Assembly (NCBI GenBank): GCA_004000155.1
Contig: RCSS01000704.1
Coordinates: 1 to 18,912 of the forward strand
Source of the DNA: Tubulinosema ratisbonensis
Lineage: Eukaryota > Microsporidia > Tubulinosematidae
DNA: 18,912 nt
Direction of reading: 5' to 3'
Below are positions 1 through 8,759 of the stretch, in pieces. The translations under genes and the position numbers were made by a program. The notes under the pieces are model-generated. The model did no database searches. It was not told where the DNA came from and was given only the letters and a program-made list of their open reading frames with translations. Every line of letters starts with the position of its first letter. Positions within the stretch are counted from its first letter, which is position 1.

Positions 1-425
1 CAAATATAAGTAAAACATATTCAAAGCAATAAAAACACTATGAATCATTGAAAAATATTTTATATATTTTTTTCAAAGATTTTTTTCACAAATATTAACA
101 GTAAAAAAATCTTTTATTTTCTAATATCAATTTTTCTCGGAAATCTTTTAAAGAAATAAAATTACATTTTTAATTTGATTTTAAGGATTAAAAAATTTTA
201 CAAATAAACTAAATTAATATTTTAAATCTTATAAATTTTATAAACATGCTACGAAAAAATTTAGATAAATTAAATAGAAGCTTATAGAAATCAATGATAA
301 ATATTTATGTAAATGTTTATCAAACACACCTTTGCAACAGAAATGTAAATTTTAAATAAAATATAAGTAAAAGATATTTGTTTTTGTTTGATTTATTAAT
401 TCTTTTTTTTTGTTTAATTTAGCCA

Positions 426-456
426 TGAGATAAAAATTAAATTATTTTTTATCTCA
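426..456. repeat. Perfect 11-bp inverted repeat (hairpin)
   Basis: The arm TGAGATAAAAA at 426-436 is the exact reverse complement of TTTTTATCTCA at 446-456, with a 9-nt loop. It lies about 170 bp upstream of the PheRS start. Its role is unknown, and short hairpins are common in DNA this AT-rich. Confidence 0.55.
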
Positions 457-478
457 ACATTTTCTAAAGTAATATAAT

Positions 479-579
479 AAAAATAAAGTATTTTTTTAAT
501 TCTATTACTTTTAAAAAATTACAAAGATAAAAAATAATTTTGTAATTAAAAAAATTAATTATTTTATTACTTTATTTTT
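479..579. repeat. Nested foldback, 101 bp
   Basis: The outer arm AAAAATAAAGTA (479-490) pairs perfectly with TACTTTATTTTT (568-579). Inside it, 491-500 can pair with 545-554, and TTACAAA (519-525) with TTTGTAA (539-545); the last two alternatives share one base. The structure ends about 50 bp before the PheRS start codon. It may be chance in A/T-only sequence, but the outer 12-bp stem includes a G:C pair at matching positions. Confidence 0.4.
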
Positions 580-623
580 TAATGTTTTAAAAAAATAAAA
601 ATTAAAAATTTTAATTAATTATA

Positions 624-626
624 CCC
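624..626 (+). promoter_or_regulatory. CCC start-site motif of PheRS beta
   Basis: CCC stands one base before the ATG (tacccaATG) in otherwise A/T-only DNA. C-runs at this position are a known microsporidian transcription/translation start signal, and here the motif supports the chosen start. Confidence 0.6.
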
Positions 627-627
627 A

Positions 628-2241
628 ATGCCAAGTATAACAGTTTCACTTTCAGATTTACCAAACATAAAAAACATANAAGACATTTTGTTTGATTTTG
701 GATTAGAAACTGAGCAAACACCAGAAGGATTAAAAATAGACTGTCCTGCTAACAGATACGATTTACTGACCTTAAAAGGATTACTTTTCTCTCTAAACTG
801 TTATATAAATAACACAGAGTATCCAGAGATACAAATTAAAGAGTCTAATTTTTCGATTGTAAACGAATGTAAAACAAGGCCATATATCTCTGCCGCGGTG
901 ATACATTTTAATAAAGAGATTGATTTTGATGAACTTATCAGCTATCAAGAGAAATTGCATGGCACTATCTGTAGAGATAGAAAGATTGTGGCTTTGGGGA
1001 TCCATGATTTTAACAAAGTTAATTTTCCTTTGACATACAAGGATATAAAAACTGAAAAATTGAATTTTAATCCTTTAAACTCAGAAGAATTATTTAGTTT
1101 TGAAGGTTTTGAGGAGTTTCTTAAAGAATCAAAGTGTATGAAATATTTAAGAGTAATTGACAATTCTATCTCAGTTTTGTCAGACAGAAATGATCAAATA
1201 ATCGCACTGCCTCCAGTTTTAAATTCCAACCTAACAAAAATAACCCCAAAAACAAAAAGTATTTTCATTGATGTTACTGGCACAGACAAAGTAAAAGTAG
1301 AAAATGTCTTAAAATTATTTTTGTACAATTTCAGAGGAGAAATTGAAGAAGTGAAAGTAAATGGTTTAGGATTACCATTCAACAATTTTTATTTTATAAT
1401 TAGTTTAGAAGAAGTTAATAAGTTTATTAAAGCAAATCTAAGTGTAGAAGAATTACAAACTCATTTGAGGAGGATGATGCATTNTTCTGTTTTGATCAAA
1501 GATAATGAATTTATTAATTTACCTGAATTAGTAAACCANTCGGATTTTAACAGAAGTAACACCAATTTACTTGTTAAAATAAGTGATATAAGATTTGATG
1601 TAATGGATAAATGTGATTTNATTGAAGATATTTGTATCAGCTATGGGTACAATAATATTAGTAAAGATTTACAAATCCCCTTCTCATGTGGTAAAGAACT
1701 TCCTTTTAACAAATTTACAGATAAAATAAGAGAGGAAATGGCTATGCTTTCCTTTACAGAAACGCTTAACCTTGTTCTTAATTCATCAACATTTATAAAA
1801 ACTAATTCTATCCTTAATTCAGTAGACAAGTTACATTTGAGATTNGATCTAATCAGAGGTATTTTAACTAATATTCATTTTAATAAAATGCATTCTAAGC
1901 CAATTAAAATATTTGAAGTTGGGGATGTTATTTTGGGCTGGGAGAATAAAAGATTATTAACATTTCTGGTGGCTGACAAAGAAGACTGTATTGATTTAGT
2001 GCAAGGAGTTTTGTACATTCTGGCTAAACACATTAAAAAAGAGGCAGTTTTGACTTATAAAGAAAGAAATTATTCTGATTTTATTGAAAAAAGAAGCGTT
2101 GATTGCTACCTGGACGGTATTAATGTTGGCAGGTTAGGTATTTTGACAGGTGAGCTGTGTCTACAATACAAAGTTGATTTGGTTTGTACGGTGGTAGAAC
2201 TTGATTTAGAAGTTTTATTTGATTTTTTTAATAAACATTAA
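628..2241 (+). CDS. FRS1: Phenylalanyl-tRNA synthetase beta subunit (cytosolic, archaeal/eukaryotic type)
   Basis: The protein charges tRNA-Phe as part of an alpha2-beta2 complex in the cytosol. The 537-residue product is slightly shorter than the roughly 590 residues usual for eukaryotes. The N-terminal part carries the family hallmark around residues 37-50 (PANRYDLL followed by a leucine-rich helix), which matches the human and yeast beta subunit closely. The middle resembles the B3/B4 editing region, and the C-terminal part has a FEVGDVILGW-like strand, typical of the catalytic-like core of this subunit. Ambiguous bases at 679, 1484, 1539, 1620 and 1845 give unknown residues but do not break the frame. 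The start is the first ATG and sits right after a CCC motif. The downstream gap is about 890 bp. I am confident of the family; the gene symbol follows the yeast name. Confidence 0.92.
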   Translation: MPSITVSLSDLPNIKNIXDILFDFGLETEQTPEGLKIDCPANRYDLLTLKGLLFSLNCYINNTEYPEIQIKESNFSIVNECKTRPYISAAVIHFNKEIDFDELISYQEKLHGTICRDRKIVALGIHDFNKVNFPLTYKDIKTEKLNFNPLNSEELFSFEGFEEFLKESKCMKYLRVIDNSISVLSDRNDQIIALPPVLNSNLTKITPKTKSIFIDVTGTDKVKVENVLKLFLYNFRGEIEEVKVNGLGLPFNNFYFIISLEEVNKFIKANLSVEELQTHLRRMMHXSVLIKDNEFINLPELVNXSDFNRSNTNLLVKISDIRFDVMDKCDXIEDICISYGYNNISKDLQIPFSCGKELPFNKFTDKIREEMAMLSFTETLNLVLNSSTFIKTNSILNSVDKLHLRXDLIRGILTNIHFNKMHSKPIKIFEVGDVILGWENKRLLTFLVADKEDCIDLVQGVLYILAKHIKKEAVLTYKERNYSDFIEKRSVDCYLDGINVGRLGILTGELCLQYKVDLVCTVVELDLEVLFDFFNKH

Positions 2242-2504
2242 TGATTAAAATTATTTCAAAAATTGTAGATATAGATCTTTGATTTTCAAAGATCTATAAG
2301 ATTGAAAGATGTTTAATTCAATTTTAGGCTGAGTTTTAAACAATTTTTTGATACAAAATTTGCAAATAAATGTTTTTGTTATGAAAAATAATAAATGAAT
2401 CCATTCAAAAAATAGAACTATAGAATGATTTTGAAATTTAAGTTTAACTTATTTCTTTTAAAAGATTTCTGTAAAAAGCCTACAATTTTGATAGATTAGA
2501 GCAT

Positions 2505-2690
2505 TCAATAAAGTAAAATATGGGTAGGTTTAGTATTTACATGGCTCGCTGTATCTTGAGATATACCTAATTATGTATAAACATATTTTACCATATATTT
2601 CTTTTGAAAGGGTTACTTATATATTGATATAAAAGTTATGGTTTTGTATGAATCTAGTGCCCTTTAGCAACAAAAATAAAAATACAATTA
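2505..2690 (-). repeat. Dispersed relic repeat, copy 1
   Basis: Read on the minus strand, this copy shares a block with 13980-14150 (minus) and 15560-15810 (plus). From left to right the shared block has a T-run ending in TTGTTGC, then a hairpin resembling AAACATA...TATGTTT, then TTAGGTATA..TCAAGATA. Starting at 2567 the minus strand reads Gly-Ile-Ser-Gln-Asp-Thr-Ala-Ser and stays open to a TGA at 2507-2505. Copy 3 encodes Gly-Ile-Ala-Gln-Asp-Thr-Ala-Ser at the same place. No longer coding frame survives. It is probably a decayed mobile element, with the borders estimated by eye. Confidence 0.55.
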
Positions 2691-3129
2691 GTTTTAACTT
2701 ATAATAAGCAGACTCCTAACCTTTTCCTATATTAANGTACATTAAGTAACTACGTTAAAATTAACCAATCTAAAAATACTAAAAAATTTTTTAACCCCTA
2801 AGAGAACCAATAGCAAAAGAATGAACAATTTAAATAAAAGTATATTTAACAGCCTTGTTTTTGGTATGAAACACCGCAATATAAAACCATAAAAAAGCAC
2901 TGATTTAAGGAATGACTTATCAAAGATTAAATAAAGTTATTTTATTTTTCTTTAACATGATAAGTTACTTTATAAATAATCTTTCAAAACCCCCTTTTGC
3001 TAATCTCTTTATATTTAAATATTGCTTTCTCAATAATAAAAATCACATAAAAATTTTTTAATATCACTAATTGCATAATTAAATATTAAAAATAAAAATA
3101 AAAATATTATTTTTTTTGAAAATAAATAA

Positions 3130-3132
3130 CCC
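3130..3132 (+). promoter_or_regulatory. CCC start-site motif of SEC13
   Basis: CCC directly abuts the ATG (aataacccATG). It is the same kind of C-run seen before several other genes in this window, and it supports the start. Confidence 0.6.
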
Positions 3133-3942
3133 ATGCAAGCACAAAAAGAAATAATTTACAGCATGGATGCTGACTTAAGTGAAAAAAGATTAGTCACAGC
3201 ATCATCAGACAGGGTAGTACGTACTTATAAAATAGAAGACACTCAATTAATATTAGATCAAGAATTATCAGGTCATGACTCACCAGTCACCAAGGCTATC
3301 TTCCTAAACAAAGGAGAACTGATCTGTTCAGGTTGTTACACTGGTGAATTATTCATTTGGCAGTTAGAAGGATCTTCTTTTGTAAAGAAATTCAGTACAA
3401 AAGTGTTTAATGGTTCTATTAACTCAATTTCTCATTTATTTTTAGAAAATTCTTTTAAAATTTTTTGTGCCTGTTCTGATGGTAAAGTAAGAATTTTAAC
3501 ATTTGATTTTAAATTAAATTTCAAAACAGAAGAATTAAATGTTCATAAATTTGGGATTACTTCTATTTCTAGCAATGAGAAATATTTTATCACAGGTGGT
3601 GTTGATAACAAAGTATTTTTATTTGATATTAAAACTAATAAAGAAATTTATTCTTTCAATGAACATACTAACATAGTAAGAGATGTAAGCATAGCTAAAA
3701 CAAATGAATTTGATTTGGATGTGTTTGCTTCATGCAGTGATGATGGTAGTGTTGTGATTTATTATTTTGAAAAAGAAGTGATTAAGAAGCAGGTAATTCA
3801 GATTAATGAGCCTTTAAGTTCATTGGCTTGGAGTAAAAGAGGATATTCTTTAAGTGTGGGATATGGAGAGAATATGGTTAAACATTATGTGCCAGATGTA
3901 GATGGATATTTTAAGGAAGTAGATTTAGAAAGAGTGGAATAA
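3133..3942 (+). CDS. SEC13: Sec13-like WD-repeat protein (COPII coat / nuclear pore)
   Basis: Sec13 is a six-bladed open beta-propeller. It pairs with Sec31 in the outer COPII coat of ER-derived vesicles and with Nup145C/Nup96-type proteins in the nuclear pore. The 269-residue product is close to the roughly 300 residues usual for the family. Its order of blades follows Sec13: an N-terminal stretch with RLVTASSDRVVRTYKI, a GHDSPVTKAIF blade with SGCYTGELFIWQ, and a C-terminal blade with LSSLAWSKRGYSLSVGYGEN, which matches the last Sec13 blade (SWSLSGNVLAVSGGDN-like). Blades 3 to 5 are degenerate but still show FITGGVDNKVFLFDI and FASCSDDGSVVIYYF. The alternative is another small WD protein such as Seh1, but the N-terminal and C-terminal blades fit Sec13 better. 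Downstream lies 259 bp of A/T-only spacer. Confidence 0.85.
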   Translation: MQAQKEIIYSMDADLSEKRLVTASSDRVVRTYKIEDTQLILDQELSGHDSPVTKAIFLNKGELICSGCYTGELFIWQLEGSSFVKKFSTKVFNGSINSISHLFLENSFKIFCACSDGKVRILTFDFKLNFKTEELNVHKFGITSISSNEKYFITGGVDNKVFLFDIKTNKEIYSFNEHTNIVRDVSIAKTNEFDLDVFASCSDDGSVVIYYFEKEVIKKQVIQINEPLSSLAWSKRGYSLSVGYGENMVKHYVPDVDGYFKEVDLERVE

Positions 3943-4197
3943 ATTTTATTAAAAGAATATTAAAATTTTATTATTTTATAAATTTTATTATTTTTTACTT
4001 CTTAGTTAAATTCTATAAATTATCAATTAATTAATTTGTTAATATTTTAATATTAAAAATAATATAAAAAATAATATAAATAAAATTTAAAAAATATTAA
4101 AATAAATTTAAAAAATAAAATTTAAAATAATATTAAAATAAATATTAAAAATATAATAAATTAATTAATTGTTAATTTATAATTAATATTTTATTTT

Positions 4198-4201
4198 CCC
4201 C
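4198..4201 (+). promoter_or_regulatory. CCCC start-site motif of SNU13
   Basis: A run of four C directly abuts the ATG (ttttccccATG) after about 250 bp of A/T-only spacer with no long C-run. It supports the start. Confidence 0.65.
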
Positions 4202-4579
4202 ATGACTACTACCATTGACTCAAAAGCCTCTCCTTTAGTCTCAGAAGAACAAAGCACACTTTTATACAGCAAAATAAAAATATTAAGAAAAGCTAAGAAT
4301 GTTAGAATAGGAATAAATGAAGTAACAAAGGTACTTAATGATGGAAAAGCTCAATTAGTGATAATAGCAGCTGACACTGTGCCATTCGAAATAATCCAAA
4401 CACTCCCTGCCATTTGTGAAGATAAAAATGTACCATTTGTATTTTGTAGATCAGCAACTGGGTTGGGAAGTGCGACTGAGGTCACTAAGACTGCTGCGGC
4501 TGTTATTTATTACAACAATGACAACGAGTACAAAAGAAATGATAAAATTATAAAAGAAATGAAGCTTACTTTGGGTTAA
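4202..4579 (+). CDS. SNU13: Snu13 / 15.5K kink-turn RNA-binding protein (L7Ae family)
   Basis: Snu13 binds kink-turns in U4 snRNA and in box C/D snoRNAs, nucleating the U4/U6.U5 tri-snRNP and the rRNA 2'-O-methylation snoRNPs. The 125 residues match the family length (about 126-128). The most telling segment is residues 57-81, where AADTVPFEI and CEDKNVPFVF closely follow the human AADAEPLEI and CEDKNVPYVF. The RNA-contact segment reads IGINEVTKVLN (about 36-46). The Asn, Glu and following Lys are kept, but the residue normally Lys before the GANE motif is Ile here. NHP2 is the main alternative, since DTVPFEI also leans that way, but the NE..TK.LN pattern favours Snu13. The gene converges on the next one with only 29 bp between stop codons. 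Confidence 0.85.
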   Translation: MTTTIDSKASPLVSEEQSTLLYSKIKILRKAKNVRIGINEVTKVLNDGKAQLVIIAADTVPFEIIQTLPAICEDKNVPFVFCRSATGLGSATEVTKTAAAVIYYNNDNEYKRNDKIIKEMKLTLG

Positions 4580-4608
4580 TCAATAAAATTAATTTATTCT
4601 TACTGTTT

Positions 4609-4983
4609 TTATTCTCTTTCTGTGATTAATTCTTTTAAATCTTCTAAATTCTCTTCTTTTTTGATAAAATTGTCTTCTTCTGGTTCAAACAGTTCGAATG
4701 ACTCCCATTTAGTGATCATTTCATCAATACAATCATTCCAATTGTCTTTTTCTTCTATAAAATTGTTATTTATAAAACATTCTGTTTCATCTAATAATTT
4801 AGTCCTTAAAAACACCTCTGGAAGTTGTTGGTTTGGCTCATTAGGTATTAAAAAACAAGTTTCTTTGCTTTCAGTGTTCAAGCAAGATTCTAACGCTATT
4901 AACTGATCAGAAAACTTCTCTACTAAATCAAAAGGAATGTTCAAATAACTGATTATTTTCTTGGCTTTTTTCTCTGAATCCAT
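4609..4983 (-). CDS. Unrecognised acidic protein, 124 residues
   Basis: I do not recognise this protein. It is 124 residues long, starts with a Lys-rich helix (MDSEKKAKKIISYLNIPFDL) and becomes strongly acidic toward the C-terminus, with Glu/Asp-rich runs from about residue 68 onward and one tryptophan pair around WNDCIDEMITKW. There is no signal peptide, membrane segment or obvious zinc motif; the few cysteines are scattered. The reading frame is more likely real than the opposite-strand frame over the same bases, which reads as a serine-rich string. It is convergent with SNU13 (29 bp) and lies 49 bp after the stop of the Pumilio gene on the same strand. That spacing is typical of compact microsporidian gene pairs. 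No C-run precedes the ATG. Confidence 0.65.
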   Translation of the reverse strand: MDSEKKAKKIISYLNIPFDLVEKFSDQLIALESCLNTESKETCFLIPNEPNQQLPEVFLRTKLLDETECFINNNFIEEKDNWNDCIDEMITKWESFELFEPEEDNFIKKEENLEDLKELITERE

Positions 4984-5032
4984 AAAAATAAAAATTATAA
5001 AATTAAAATTTATTAATTAATTTCGGCGTAAA

Positions 5033-6316
5033 TTAATCCGAATCGTATTGATCTTCTTTATAAATTATTTTTCTTAAATTAGTTCTTAATGGCTCTTCAC
5101 ATTGATCAACGGCGTATTCTAATTTATCTTTAGTATTTTCGAATAAGTCTATTGATTTTTTAAACACTTTAAGTCCAATATTGGTTTGTATTATTGGTTC
5201 AAAGTTATCTAATATCAGCGAAATAAAAAAATTTCTATCGTATTTCTTTAATGTTTGGATTGAATAATTGCCAAGAGGGTGTGAAATCAGTAAAGATGCA
5301 TATTTCTCAAAGTAATGAACAACTAATTTTTGTAAATTTGGGGTTGCTACTAAATTTAAAATTGTTTGAATAACGTATGCTCCGTATTTTGTGGCTGATA
5401 TTGGTCCAATATCATATTCTAACTCATCTATCAAAAATTTTAATTGGTCCTGGTTGATGGATTTTAAAACATCTTGCATAAAAATGTTTGATTGAACACC
5501 CACACAAAGTTCTTTAGCATTTTTTAAGATGCAATCGAAATCACCTTGCTTGAATGATTCTTCTATTGATTCAAGTTCTTGGTTTGAGATCTTTTTAAAA
5601 ATAGTACCAAATAAAACTATTCTATCGTTAAATTCGTTAAAAACTTCATTTTTCATATAATTTGAATTGCTTTCCAATGACATGTTTCCGTTGTTTATAT
5701 TTTCTAGAACTTTGATTTTTTTCTGTTTGATTATCATTTTTTTAGGACAAATGTCTCTGTTAACTTCCACATTTACCATTTCTTCATAGTATTTTAATTC
5801 GCTCTTCTCTCTATCAAATGCATATTTATTTTCAAATGACATCGAATGATTACATTTGTTTTCACTATAAAAAATTAATGCATCAGTCACAGTTGCAAAA
5901 TAAAGGTATAACACGTTTTTTAGTATTTTAGCTCTTTGGATTGATAAGTTGTTTTCTATTTTTTTGAATAATGAGACATTTAAATAAGGTTTTGCGTCTG
6001 TTATATTTTTAGATACCTCAGATTCACATTGATCCAATTCTGTATCTGTGTTAATTATCTCGGAAAATTCCAAGTTTACTTCTTTATTCTCTAAACTTGA
6101 CATAGAAACAAAAGATTGCTCTGTTTCGGATATGATCTGATCATAACTTTTGCCATTATTCTCAGTTTGATTATTTGCAAACACGTTTATATTGTTTGCA
6201 TTTTTTAATAAAGATGTTTCAAATAACGTTTCCTCTTCTTCTATTTCATAAACGTACGTCCCAATAATTACTCTGATTATATTAGTAGGTTTTTCTATTA
6301 CACCAGGATTTTTCAT
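5033..6316 (-). CDS. Pumilio (PUF) repeat RNA-binding protein, possibly JSN1/PUF2-like
   Basis: PUF proteins bind 3'-UTR elements of mRNAs and control their decay or translation. Of 427 residues, the C-terminal 185 look like a short run of Pumilio repeats. Helix signatures are visible at about 310-317 (KYGAYVIQ), 346-354 (HPLGNYSIQ) and 379-387 (NIGLKVFKK), each spaced by about 35 residues. The N-terminal 240 residues are low in recognisable features, acidic in part and rich in Asn, Glu and Ser; a degenerate RRM as in yeast Jsn1/Puf2 is conceivable but not shown. The SATKYGAYVIQ segment suggests the Jsn1 branch rather than canonical eight-repeat Puf proteins. The gene is divergent from the membrane-protein gene across a 490-bp spacer. 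No C-run lies at its start (ctatATG). Confidence 0.72.
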   Translation of the reverse strand: MKNPGVIEKPTNIIRVIIGTYVYEIEEEETLFETSLLKNANNINVFANNQTENNGKSYDQIISETEQSFVSMSSLENKEVNLEFSEIINTDTELDQCESEVSKNITDAKPYLNVSLFKKIENNLSIQRAKILKNVLYLYFATVTDALIFYSENKCNHSMSFENKYAFDREKSELKYYEEMVNVEVNRDICPKKMIIKQKKIKVLENINNGNMSLESNSNYMKNEVFNEFNDRIVLFGTIFKKISNQELESIEESFKQGDFDCILKNAKELCVGVQSNIFMQDVLKSINQDQLKFLIDELEYDIGPISATKYGAYVIQTILNLVATPNLQKLVVHYFEKYASLLISHPLGNYSIQTLKKYDRNFFISLILDNFEPIIQTNIGLKVFKKSIDLFENTKDKLEYAVDQCEEPLRTNLRKIIYKEDQYDSD

Positions 6317-6806
6317 ATAGCACTAAAAAATTTTTTTATATCTTTGTAAAGACCAGTGATTAAAAAATAATTTTCTACCAATCGTATATATTTATAATTG
6401 CCATTGTTGGTAGAAATAAACCAATGTCAAATTTTATTCGTTTTCGGTGTCAATCAAATTCTATTTCTTAAAAAAAATTAGTCAAAAATATGTCATCAAA
6501 GAATTTTGCTCATCAATTTTTTTTTGTAAAATTATGTTTCACAATTAAAAATTGATTTTGATACAAATTAATTAAAATAATAAAAATAACCTTTTTGTTG
6601 TAAAGAAAGAGAGAAAAGGAGAAATAAATTAATTATAATATTTGATTCGTACTTTTTATATTAAATTATCAAACAAAAAAATATTTTTTAAAGTTTTTTC
6701 TCCTTTCTACTCCGTAAATCAAATTAATTTTCTCCTTTAATTTTACCAATCATATTTCAGAGAAGCATAACCACAACTTAAATAAAAACAAATTTATTTT
6801 TACCCC
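6317..6806. promoter_or_regulatory. Divergent intergenic region with repeated TTTCTCCTTT motif
   Basis: This 490-bp spacer separates two divergent genes and should hold both promoters. The 10-mer TTTCTCCTTT occurs at 6697-6706 and 6729-6738, and its reverse complement AAAGGAGAAA at 6615-6624. The outer pair forms an inverted repeat that extends into ATTAATT on both sides. The same 10-mer recurs at 8842-8851 upstream of the Sel1-repeat gene. No small gene was recognised here. Confidence 0.45.
6803..6806 (+). promoter_or_regulatory. CCCC start-site motif of the four-helix membrane protein
   Basis: Four C directly abut the ATG (tttaccccATG). This is one of the clearest examples of the start-site C-run in this window. 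Confidence 0.65.
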
Positions 6807-7421
6807 ATGTCAGACAATAAAACAGAAGCTGTAAAACAAAAATTAGAAGAGACAGACCAAAAAGTAAAAGGTACAATCAAGGATGTTGAGAATTCTAAGT
6901 TCGGTAAATCCATTCCTATGGAAATTAGAGGATTGACTCTTTATGACATCATCAAATTTCTTACGTTATTTTTATTATATTCTGATTTAGCAATTTATTT
7001 GCAAATACAAGCCAAAGGATCCGCTGCAGGAAAAATAACATCTACTTATTCGACAGTAATAAAATTTGTTTTTTACTTTGCTGGTGTTGTTGGAGATATT
7101 TTTGTGTTTGCGTCTTTGTTGTTAAACATAAAAACAGTGTTTAAGTTTATAGTTGTCATTAAGGTAGTAAAAATGGTCATAGTACTTCTTATTATGTTTT
7201 CTATTTCCAGTATTGCCATTGTAAGTTTATTACCAGCCATGATTTTTGGATTGTTATCATGTTTCTTTGATATTATTCACGTTTATTATACAGCGCTATT
7301 CTTTGAAAGAGCAGAATCCGAGGATTACGATCAATATGGTACACCTATAAAGAAGGATGTAATAGAAATAAAAGAAAATCAACAACAGAACCAACAAGAA
7401 CCACCAACTCAAAAGGTTTAA
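6807..7421 (+). CDS. Unrecognised four-helix membrane protein
   Basis: I cannot name this 204-residue protein. Residues 1-35 are charged and lysine/glutamate-rich and could form an amphipathic helix or coiled coil. Four hydrophobic segments follow at about 47-66, 83-105, 111-133 and 136-166. The tail from about 167 is hydrophilic, ends in a Gln/Pro-rich string (NQQQNQQEPPTQ) and has no ER-retrieval motif. The N-terminal and C-terminal ends therefore probably lie on the same, likely cytosolic, side. The arrangement is like small Golgi/ER membrane proteins, but no family motif stands out. A CCCC run directly precedes the ATG, which suggests a well-defined start. It converges with the Sel1-repeat gene, 153 bp away. 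Confidence 0.8.
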   Translation: MSDNKTEAVKQKLEETDQKVKGTIKDVENSKFGKSIPMEIRGLTLYDIIKFLTLFLLYSDLAIYLQIQAKGSAAGKITSTYSTVIKFVFYFAGVVGDIFVFASLLLNIKTVFKFIVVIKVVKMVIVLLIMFSISSIAIVSLLPAMIFGLLSCFFDIIHVYYTALFFERAESEDYDQYGTPIKKDVIEIKENQQQNQQEPPTQKV

Positions 7422-7574
7422 ATAAAAGTATTTCTAAAATTTTGATTTTTTTTTAAAAAAATAAAATGATACCAGAAAAAATGAAAAAAGGGTGTTTTAT
7501 TTCTTTAACTAAAATATGATTCTTTTTAAAAAAATATTGCATTTTAAATAATTTTTTAATATTAAACCTTCTAT

Positions 7575-8753
7575 CTAATTTCCCCTGCCAAGAATAGAAA
7601 AAAACCACCAACTTTTTTTAGCCACCGGAGTAGAAATAGATTTACTTAATTCTTCTATCTTTGCATTGGCTTCTTTATAATTTAACGAATATGCAATTTT
7701 ATACCACCATAAAGCATGTATTGGATCTCTTTCTGTTCCTAATCCTTGTTCAATCAATCCTCCTAATTGATAAGCTGCTAAGCCTGATCCTTTTGCTGCT
7801 GCTTTTAATGTTAATAAATAAGCTTGTTTAGGATCCTTAGATAAAAAATTAGGTATTCCTGAAACATAAAAATGAGCTAAAAATGTTTGTGCTTCTACAT
7901 GACCTGACTTAGAAGCTGACTGAAACCAATAAATAGCTTTGTGTAAATCACTTTCTATTCTTAACTGTCCCAAATAAAAAACATTTCCTAATTTATACTG
8001 TGAATTGGGACATCCTAAAATTGCTCCCTTCTGGTATAAATCATAAGCATAAATATCATCTCTAAAAATACACTGATTTGAATTTGAGTCATAACATTCT
8101 CCGAAGTCAAAGTATGTGAAAGGGTAGTCATAATCAGATTTTTTTACTGCCAGTTGTAAATAAAATAGCCCACTGTAAATATCAGCTTCTACTCCGCAAA
8201 GGCCGTGCATCAAAATTACACCTAGCGTATGCAATGCTTCTACACAACCTAAATTAGCCGCTAATTTATAAAAATTGTGCATTTTTTCAGGATCTCTTTT
8301 TGTATAAAGCCCTTTTTCAAAACACTGACCATATTTAAAACACCCAAAAGAATTCTTGTACCCTGCTGCCTTCCTGTAATGAAAGAATGCTTGTGTATCA
8401 TTTTTTATAAAATCAAAAGTGCCGTATTCATAAGCCATCCCAATATAAGTATAAGCCATCCCATAATCCTCTAATCCATGAATTTTCTTTCCATGAAAAG
8501 ATGTTATACCAAACAGAAAATTTCTGCAAATTTTGTTAAACCCAACCACTTCCTTGGTATCGTCAATTGTGCTAAAAAATGAATTATTAATCACAAACCT
8601 ATTGATCAGAAATGAGTTACTGTCCTCTACATGTAAGAAATACTTTCTAAGAAATTTAAATTTTTTCCTATTCGATTTGGATGCAAATACAATGTAAAAT
8701 TCGGCGGCCAGTCTAGCAGGTAATCTTGTACCTCTGTTGCTTCGGATAAGCAT
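7575..8753 (-). CDS. Sel1-like repeat protein, candidate chitin synthase activator (Chs4/Skt5-like)
   Basis: The protein has 392 residues. From about residue 95 to 370 it consists of Sel1-type helical hairpins, for example around 102-131 (IGMAYEYG, then FFHYRKAAGYKNS), 140-172 (YGQCFEKG, RDPEKMHNFYKLAANLGC), 255-285 (LGNVFYLGQ, KAIYWFQSASKSGH) and 329-360 (QLGGLIEQGLGTERDPIHALWWYKIA). Sel1 proteins are scaffolds. In fungi the Skt5/Chs4 group recruits and activates chitin synthase, which would fit a chitin-walled spore. The fungal C-terminal CaaX prenylation box is absent here; the chain ends WWFFSILGRGN. Hrd3-like ERAD adaptors are the alternative, but no membrane anchor is obvious. A CCC run lies three bases before the ATG. 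Confidence 0.75.
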   Translation of the reverse strand: MLIRSNRGTRLPARLAAEFYIVFASKSNRKKFKFLRKYFLHVEDSNSFLINRFVINNSFFSTIDDTKEVVGFNKICRNFLFGITSFHGKKIHGLEDYGMAYTYIGMAYEYGTFDFIKNDTQAFFHYRKAAGYKNSFGCFKYGQCFEKGLYTKRDPEKMHNFYKLAANLGCVEALHTLGVILMHGLCGVEADIYSGLFYLQLAVKKSDYDYPFTYFDFGECYDSNSNQCIFRDDIYAYDLYQKGAILGCPNSQYKLGNVFYLGQLRIESDLHKAIYWFQSASKSGHVEAQTFLAHFYVSGIPNFLSKDPKQAYLLTLKAAAKGSGLAAYQLGGLIEQGLGTERDPIHALWWYKIAYSLNYKEANAKIEELSKSISTPVAKKSWWFFSILGRGN

Positions 8754-8756
8754 TAT

Positions 8757-8759
8757 GGG
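8757..8759 (-). promoter_or_regulatory. CCC start-site motif of the Sel1-repeat gene
   Basis: On the minus strand the gene begins aacccataATG, with CCC three bases before the start codon. It supports the chosen ATG. Confidence 0.6.

Larger units (their letters stand above)
1..627. other. Gene-free AT-rich stretch upstream of PheRS beta
   Basis: No open frame of useful length is present on either strand; the longest ATG-started runs I read are about 13 and 22 codons (near 246 and 293). The left part is low-complexity A/T. The right part holds two foldbacks that are listed separately (426-456 and 479-579). It probably contains the promoter of the synthetase gene. No tRNA or rRNA signature was recognised. 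Confidence 0.6.
2242..3132. other. Intergenic region with repeat copy 1
   Basis: No gene was recognised in these 891 bp. The part from about 2505 to 2690 belongs to a three-copy dispersed repeat, listed separately. The rest is low-complexity A/T with one ambiguous base at 2736. The last bases before 3133 are probably the promoter of the Sec13 gene. Confidence 0.6.

Noticed and set aside
4622..4906. Plus-strand frame of 94 codons opposite the acidic protein
   Set aside because: It reads as a serine/phenylalanine-rich string typical of the antisense of an acidic A/T-rich gene. The minus-strand frame has the better codon pattern and spacing.
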